DNA of 38,727 bases from Neolentinus lepideus HHB14362 ss-1. Taxonomy: Eukaryota; Basidiomycota; Agaricomycetes; Gloeophyllales; Gloeophyllaceae. The notes under the pieces were generated by a model that was given only the letters and a program-made list of their open reading frames with translations, was not told where the DNA came from and searched no databases. Location of the stretch: positions 17,535-56,261 of the forward strand of contig KV425637.1 in NCBI GenBank assembly GCA_001632425.1, in the 5' to 3' direction. The position numbers were made by a program, and so were the translations under genes. This document shows, one piece after another, positions 33,242 to 38,727 of the stretch; the stretch's first letter is position 1, and every line of letters starts with the position of its first letter.

Positions 33242-33832
33242 GCGAGGATGCGGTGGAGTGCTAGTCCTGTCGTATCAAGCCGTGATTATTTATGTGACGC
33301 TGGCGGCTGCAGAAAAAAGAATATAGGCCTCCGGCCTAGGCCTCTGCCACTCGACGGAACTGAGCTGCGATTCATGTCTGGTATCCTCCCTGTAGATGGA
33401 CTACGCCTCGGAGTTTCCCTTGGTGCAGCTTGTGATGACGGGCTACTTCAGATTCTATAGCTCGTCTCTGTATCAAGGGACAATGCGGATATGATGACAC
33501 AGAACATTCATCACTAGTCGATAGACAGTTGAGTAAGCGAGCGTTTGCCATGTATAGCCGAAGTATGTGTCCACTCTGCGCGGGCGCATTGTTTCGACTC
33601 TGTCCCACAATGCCACTATATTCGGCGCGCCGTATGTCGCCGCGCGTTGGCCATTGCATAGCTTAGCTACATGTGACGTTCCGAGCAAGCTCCAAAGCGC
33701 TGGTGAAAGATCTTCGGCAACAGTTACAGCCTCAAGAGTTCCAATTGCACCCTATGCAATGGACCCGAGATAGCTATCTTTTAAGAAGATTCTGATGGCT
33801 GCGTTTACGTTGGTTCAATCGCGTCAGAAACT
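33242..33832. other. Upstream region of the P450 gene
   Basis: No gene was supported. This region contains the P450 promoter, and short overlapping frames show no family features. Confidence 0.5.
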
Positions 33833-33997
33833 ACATCAGGAAAACCCTCCCGAGCTAATCATACTTAATTCACATCTGATCCACAAAATCCGTCTGATGT
33901 AGATAATTTGTATAATTGAACATAATAAGAACATAATAACTTTGAATTTGTTGTCATTACATGCCCAGCTTTTTTTAATTATATGATATAATCTAAC
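33833..33997 (-). repeat. MITE-like repeat, copy 3
   Basis: This is an inverted relative of 1826-1979. It starts TACATCAGGAAAACCCTCCC and runs through AATTCACATCTGATCC, ATCCGTCTGATGTAGAT and AACTTTGAATTTGTTGT. The terminal CTACATCAG and an internal CTGATGTAG about 63 bp further in are perfect inverted 9-mers. Confidence 0.7.
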
Positions 33998-34129
33998 ACC
34001 TGGTGAGACGAGAAGTCCAACAAGCTGCAGCGGCTGGTGCGAAGAGAAATCTAACAAACTGCACCGGACACCAGCGCTCGATCACTTTAACAACCCGTTC
34101 ACGCCAAAACAATCATAAACCATATCACG

Positions 34130-34925
34130 CCCCCCTCCTCAACCTTTCCTTGCTTATCGCCTTCCAGCCAGTGCACCAGCGTCTTCCAGAATGCGCGCCT
34201 TGGGACGGCGAGGATGGAGAGGTGGTGCGTGACGAGGCGGCGAAGGATCATGGGTGAGAGGAGGAAGGGAGGGAGGGTCTGGTCTACAAAGGAGGATAGT
34301 ACGGGTGAAGGTGAGAAGGGGAGAGGGGGACGGCGTCAGGCGGGATGGCGGAGAGGAGCGATGCTGTGGCGCCCGGTGAGAACCTGCAAGGGGGCAACTA
34401 TAGTAAGCGGAAGGGAGGGGAGGCGGCACGCACTGCACGTCCTTGTCAAAGTTGAACTCGAGGAGTACGTCCTGCCACCAATCAGGTGCCATGATGCGCC
34501 TGTTGACGCGGAGGGTGGCCCAGTGGTTGTGCGGGTCGGTGAGGCGGAGGTCGGCAGGGGACGAGGGCCCAGATGGGGACAGCGCAGGGACGAGCGCGAC
34601 TCTCAGCTGTTGTGGATTTCGTCGGATGACAGGGCGCATGGGAAGTTCTTGGCGAAGATGTTTGTGAGCGCGTCGAGCCACAGCAGCAGCACGCTGTCGA
34701 CCCTGTATCCAATTAGCATTCACCGTGCCAATGCAGACACGGACACTCACCTGAGTGGATGCTAGTCATCGCCCTCACCCCTCTGCACGAGTGCGTGTCT
34801 GCCCAGGGCCTCTAGGCGGCGCTCGAGCAGCTTGGCAGGCCGGCAAAACTTTTTGTAGGCGCTGTCGGGGAGACCAAAGACGGCAAAGTCGAGGTCGTCG
34901 ACGAGGTCAGGTGGGAGGACTGCAA
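34130..34925 (-). pseudogene. Broken fragment of a TAH18/NDOR1 diflavin reductase gene
   Basis: The minus strand encodes the end of a flavodoxin domain: DLDFAVFGLPDSAYKKF, AKLLERRLEALGRHALVQRG and GEGDD. A TAG follows where QHPLG would be expected. An intron and VDSVLLLWLDALTNIFAKNFP come next. After a frame change it gives HNHWATLRVNRRIMAPDWWQDV, the start of the FAD-binding domain, and near 34150-34240 RRLVTHHLSILAVPRRAFW. TAH18 passes electrons from NADPH to Dre2 in cytosolic Fe-S protein assembly. The N-terminus, most of the FAD domain and the NADPH domain are missing, so this is a truncated pseudogene and not the working copy of this normally essential gene. Confidence 0.75.
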
Positions 34926-35126
34926 ACTAGTGTCATCTCAAAGGCAAAAGCTACGAATTCGGAAGAGATCTTTTACTATGGTGCGGGTCGGCTAGTCACC
35001 GCCACTTTTTGTGACGCTAGCTGACTAAGCAGGTAGTGGCACACGGAAAGCACGCACAAACAGACGGTTTTCTGAACAGTCTATCAGCACGAGACTAAGG
35101 TAGCGTACAGGCAGCAGCTACATCTC
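34926..35126. other. Short spacer
   Basis: Spacer between the diflavin-reductase fragment and the hAT-like element. No gene was recognised. Confidence 0.5.
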
Positions 35127-35133
35127 TTTTATA

Positions 35134-36246
35134 TGGGGATGGGCAAGTCCCGATGCGACCGTGAATGCTTATATAAGCAGATTGTGGCGCAAAAGTGTCC
35201 AGCGCCACAACTACTGTTTCAAAGAAGTCGATTGACCTGTATACTCTGGGATGTCATATACAATGAGTAGGTAAAAGTCTACATAGTGTAATCAGTGATT
35301 AAATGACTCTAGGTATGTGAATATACAGACTGAGGGCTATGTACTAGAGGAAATTCATGGGAAGTCCACTTATTCTAACTCGGATTCATATTCTAAGTCA
35401 TCCTCCGGATCCTTGGTCAGAGTGTTTGTGGGTGCGTCAATCTCATTCCCATTTTCCTCAGCTCGAAGTAGACGGTGATGACTGATCCAGTGGGTAATTC
35501 TCATTGTTCCCGTGAGCTACATGCTGAGCAGTCTGCAGTGACTCCTTTTGGGCGGGGGATTGCTTCTAGTGCCAGAGCCTTTGGTGATTTCTTTGGTTTC
35601 CCATATGTGAAGCTGATTCATTCCCGTGGTAAAGATAGATTGCAAGAGTCGACAAATATGGTCCTGGACAGGTATTAATGGGAGATATGCCTGACAAAGT
35701 GAGTCAAATTTTGCAAAACATAATCCCAATAGATGTTACTCACATATTATAAGAACCGACAATTGCCATACAGCGACATACGCAAGAAATTCAGGAGGTG
35801 CAGTCGAGGGACTGTATCCACCGACACACGTGTCACAGCACTGTCACACCACGTGTCGCGTCTGTGGCACAAAAAATCTTGTTGATCACCCTGCATGACT
35901 TGCATTGGTCTGCCAGCTGATATACTGACTTTTCCCTTGTACACAATGAATCAAACTTGTTTCTCTCACCAGTATCCTGTGTTTGGCCAAGGGAAGTTCC
36001 AAAAAGATGGAAATTGATGTGTCTATGTTTGGGAAGACTGTCCTAAAATACACTTCCTTTTATTTACAAGTTGATTTAAGTTGGCCAGACACTACTCCAT
36101 AGTTACTCTTGTCCCCCAGACATAAAATGTAGACTGTAACTGTTATGTGGAAGTCAGGATACCAATGCGACAGGCCAGACTGCATTTTGGCTGAAGGCAA
36201 ACAGTGACAAACAATTCACGCATGTATCGGGACTTGCCCATCCCCA
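35134..36246. mobile_element. Non-autonomous hAT-like DNA transposon
   Basis: The 1113-bp element begins TGGGGATGGGCAAGTCCCGA and ends in its reverse complement; the perfect inverted match is 21 bp (35134-35154 and 36226-36246). Partial similarity (CGTGAAT) continues inward. TTTTATA flanks both ends directly (35127-35133 and 36247-36253), a 7-bp or near-8-bp target duplication. GGGATGGGCAA-type ends together with such a duplication fit hAT elements. Near the left end are a perfect 14-bp palindrome (TGCTTATATAAGCA, 35166-35179) and a 9-bp-stem hairpin (35182-35210). No intact transposase is present. A minus-strand acidic stretch at 35365-35485 (DPEDDLEYESELE) may be a relic tail. Confidence 0.82.
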
Positions 36247-36785
36247 TTTTATACCCCACGAGGGGTCCGTCATATAAGCAAGAACAAACAATAAAATAAG
36301 GAGGGTAGAGAAAATAATACGGCCTAGATGTTTCCCGCTCAGCCTCATCGCCCTAAACGAGAGGGACACCACGTGGAGTCCCGGATCCCGACTCCGAACC
36401 GTCACACTTTTGTACAGCGGCAAAATCGGGTCGGACTCGCAAAAAATTCAATTTTTGCCTTATTTTCCCCTAGATTTCATAGTAAACTATGCCTATCTGG
36501 GCACATCCAATAGAATGGCACATCAATTAGCTGTAGATTTTATATAATATATACAGTGTTGCATAGCACCACACCTCAAAACCGCTTCATGATGGTCTGG
36601 GTGCAAAAGATTCTCAGCTGAGGGTAAGACAATTCAGTTCTCAACAATACACATCCCACAGACGGGTTCCGGAGATGCTGCTGCACCAGTTTGACTTGGG
36701 GGAAGTGGGCCACTGCTTCGCATGGCATTTTTACGAGTCCTGAGGTACATGATCTGTCTCATTAATATTGTCTTGCATATATAGC
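36247..36785. other. Gene-poor stretch beside the hAT-like element
   Basis: A minus-strand frame (36154-36423, 89 codons, with a hydrophobic segment IIFSTLLILLFVLAYM) begins here and runs into the transposon end. If it was ever a gene, the insertion changed its C-terminus. No family was recognised. Confidence 0.35.
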
Positions 36786-37120
36786 TGAAATTGTGATTCA
36801 AATGGGTATCCACTATAAATTGCCATATTGGGAAACTGATTACCTAATCATGGGAACCTAGCCCTGGAACCAAACAGAGTACAAAATTACAATTCAAATG
36901 GGGACCCACCCATAAATTTCCATATTAAGAAAGTGATTACCTAAATGTCAGAAACTAACACTGGAACCAAACAGAGCATGAAATTACATGTTGAACAGGC
37001 ACCCACATGGAGTTTCCATATTAGGAATCTCATTATATAATCATTGGAAACTAAGCCTGGAAACAAAAAGAGACAACAATTACGATTCAAATGGATACCC
37101 ACTTAAAAATCATGATGATG
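36786..37120 (+). repeat. Tandem repeat, about 3.4 copies of a 96-97-bp unit
   Basis: Anchor words recur with 96, 97 and 96 bp spacing: ATTCAAATGG (36796, 36892, diverged near 36989, and 37085), ATCCACT/ACCCAC, TTCCATATTA, and CCTGGAACCAAACAGAG. The copies are diverged and AT-rich and encode nothing recognisable. Confidence 0.85.
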
Positions 37121-37143
37121 TAAGCAATGTGTAAAATCTCGCA

Positions 37144-37276
37144 TTTGGAAGGTACAAACAAAGGACCAAACAAGCAAATGGGTGGGCAGCAGCCACCCTG
37201 GGATCTAAGAATTTTTCAAATATTTTTTTGCAATTTTAGCGATTTTTCCGAGCAGAAATATCAGCTATCGAGGCCC
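37144..37276 (+). repeat. Direct repeat pair, first copy
   Basis: TTTGGAAGGTACAAACAAAG and the following GGCAGCAGCCACCCTGGG through TTTTTC.GAGCAGAAAT recur at 37430-37560, 286 bp downstream. Confidence 0.8.
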
Positions 37277-37429
37277 AATGATGTAAATAGCATGTAAAAT
37301 CTCCCAAGATTTTCATGCCATCTACATCATTCGCTTGCTGGTTTCCCACACTCACTCAATCAGCTGACTAACAAGACAAGTAGACCATTCTAAGGTAAGA
37401 AAGATAGTACAACATCAATGATTACCATT

Positions 37430-37560
37430 TTTGGAAGGTACAAACAAAGGACCAAACAAACAAATGGCAAGGGCAGCAGCCACCCTGGGCTCTGCGAATT
37501 TTTCTGATATTTTTGATGATTTGTCCGATTTTTCTGAGCAGAAATAGCAACTATTGACAC
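37430..37560 (+). repeat. Direct repeat pair, second copy
   Basis: Second copy of the 37144-37276 sequence, with scattered substitutions. The 286-bp spacing could be one period of a longer, otherwise decayed tandem array. Confidence 0.8.
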
Positions 37561-37975
37561 CCAATACAGGCTTGACAGGACTTGTAACCCAGTCATATAT
37601 TATCATTTTTTCGGAATATTTTCGAAAATAGTGAGGGTGCACATTGGAAGGCATGATGACACACTTGGTGTTGGAAGGTAAACAAAATCTGAACTCTATG
37701 TACTTTCTGTGCACCAAATGACTATACAGCCAATCACAGCACGAGAATCCAAACCGATGCGGCGAGCGCCACAAGTAACACATTTCAAACATCGCACTAG
37801 TCAATTCCCACAGTAAGAGCGACAAACAAATGCCATTAAATCAACAGAAAAGCAACCACACATAAAGAAATACTGAGGATATTCCCTGACATGTAAAATA
37901 TGGTTAAAAGCTTATATTGAAAAAACAAAAAAGTTAGAGGAAATGAGGATGGCAGGAAGAGTCAAACAAGGCCAA
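37561..37975. other. Gene-poor AT-rich stretch
   Basis: I see no gene, RNA or repeat in this stretch that I can support. Confidence 0.5.
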
Positions 37976-38252
37976 CAGAGACTACAAACCACGCTTTGTA
38001 GTCAGTTTGTAGTGGCCGATAGAATTGGACTTGGAATCGGAGAATCAAATATTTGTAGTTACGAGTCCTGAGTTTACGAAGGAACGAGTCTTTATGCCGA
38101 GAATGAGCGGGTTGCCGAACAGGAGCATGATGGCCGAGAAGTCGTGGGATTATTCTTGTGTAGTGGCCACTACACTATTGGATGTCCGCTTCAAAGTCCG
38201 CCTGTAGTGTCGACTACAAAAAGACTACAAAAAGAGTTTTGTAGTGCCTCTG
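37976..38252. repeat. Dense cluster of GTAGT/ACTAC dyads
   Basis: About ten TGTAGT or ACTACA words in both orientations occur in 277 bp, including a perfect 18-bp palindrome GTGTAGTGGCCACTACAC (38158-38175). The block starts CAGAGACTACAAA and ends TTTTGTAGTGCCTCTG, imperfect inverted ends. It could be a small transposon with subterminal motifs, but no target duplication is visible. Confidence 0.5.
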
Positions 38253-38727
38253 GTCAGTTTTCAGCCTGCTCCGCAATTAAATTGGCACCTATCTCTCTGA
38301 TTTTTCTAATATAAGCTTCTGATACCTGCTCACATTACCTGGAACATTTTCCTCATTTTAGGTGCTGTCCTCCTGTTCCAATATATTTTACAGTGATGTG
38401 GTTCTTATTGACCATGGGAATTGACTACATGAAGCATTTGAAGTCGGTGGCGCAGATGGGATTCCGCGTCGATTTGCATTGGAGCAATCTGATTGGTCAA
38501 TGGCCATGTCTATCTCCCTTCATTACTTATATGACTTCAAGTAAGAGATAGTCCCAGCTTGTACGGTTTACTGGCTTCATTAGGTGGTTCATTGAGTGAA
38601 TGAGGGATACCGCCAAGAGTATGACGTAGACAGTGTGCATTTCTGCCCAGACTTGCACGCTGTTTACATCATTCCTCACCAATAACTGGTATTTCCATTC
38701 AAAAACCAGGAAAATTGCCAGTAATAT
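38253..38727. other. Window end, no gene resolved
   Basis: Short plus-strand pieces near 38395-38510 look weakly protein-like, but no frame longer than 60 codons is open and no family was recognised. Confidence 0.4.

Noticed and set aside
34214..34765. 183-codon plus-strand ORF
   Set aside because: It is antisense to the TAH18-like fragment, whose conserved motifs define the coding strand. Low-complexity Arg/Gly composition is typical of antisense frames in GC-rich DNA.
37976..38252. Confident hAT MITE call
   Set aside because: The ends are only imperfect inverted repeats, and the flanks AAGGCCAA and GTCAGTTT do not form a target duplication.
1..38727. tRNA, rRNA or other structured RNA genes
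   Set aside because: Visual scanning for tRNA B-box-like segments with matching arms found none; a covariance-model search would be needed to exclude them fully.

Overview
This window is genomic DNA of a filamentous basidiomycete, most likely an Agaricomycete. The evidence is a dense set of 47-69 nt GT-AG introns, a fungal FunK1 kinase, a Ure2p-like GST, a many-exon P450 and a chromodomain Ty3/Gypsy retroelement. The species cannot be named from sequence alone. I assembled seven apparently intact genes exon by exon; in each, frame and length close properly.

Left part, 1-14.7 kb. Bases 1-1736 lie between the arms of a perfect 35-bp inverted repeat and hold fragments of two unrelated genes: a short-chain dehydrogenase and a hybrid histidine kinase. 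A FunK1 kinase (2072-4360, +) follows. MSP1 (4776-6302, -) and an RPAP1/RBA50 orthologue (6982-11090, +) share a 0.68-kb divergent promoter region. Next come an unresolved 1.3-kb stretch, a 1-kb block of nested tandem repeats and a Ure2p-like glutathione S-transferase (13621-14713, +).

Middle, 15-24.4 kb. A 19-exon membrane-anchored hybrid histidine kinase (15062-19658, -) is divergent from a BOR1-type SLC4 borate/anion transporter (20791-22926, +). The transporter is bracketed by a diverged direct repeat of about 190 bp.

Transposon-rich part, 24.4-31 kb. A decayed PIF1-type helicase fused to a ubiquitin-protease-like domain lies beside a 5'-truncated Ty3/Gypsy element with a 3' LTR. A 186-bp solo LTR with a 5-bp target duplication is nested in its integrase. 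From about 24.48 to 29.5 kb the DNA is almost free of CpG, and nearly every premature stop is TGA. This suggests decay by deamination of methylated CpG, and it ends before the element's 3' end.

Right part, 31-38.7 kb. A complete 12-exon cytochrome P450 (31124-33241, -) is followed by a broken TAH18/NDOR1 diflavin-reductase fragment, a 1.1-kb hAT-like non-autonomous element with inverted ends and a 7-bp target duplication, and a gene-poor repeat region.

The host genes look like a mix of housekeeping genes (MSP1, RPAP1, BOR1) and family-expanded genes (FunK1, GST, HHK, P450). Nothing suggests one pathway or a biosynthetic cluster.
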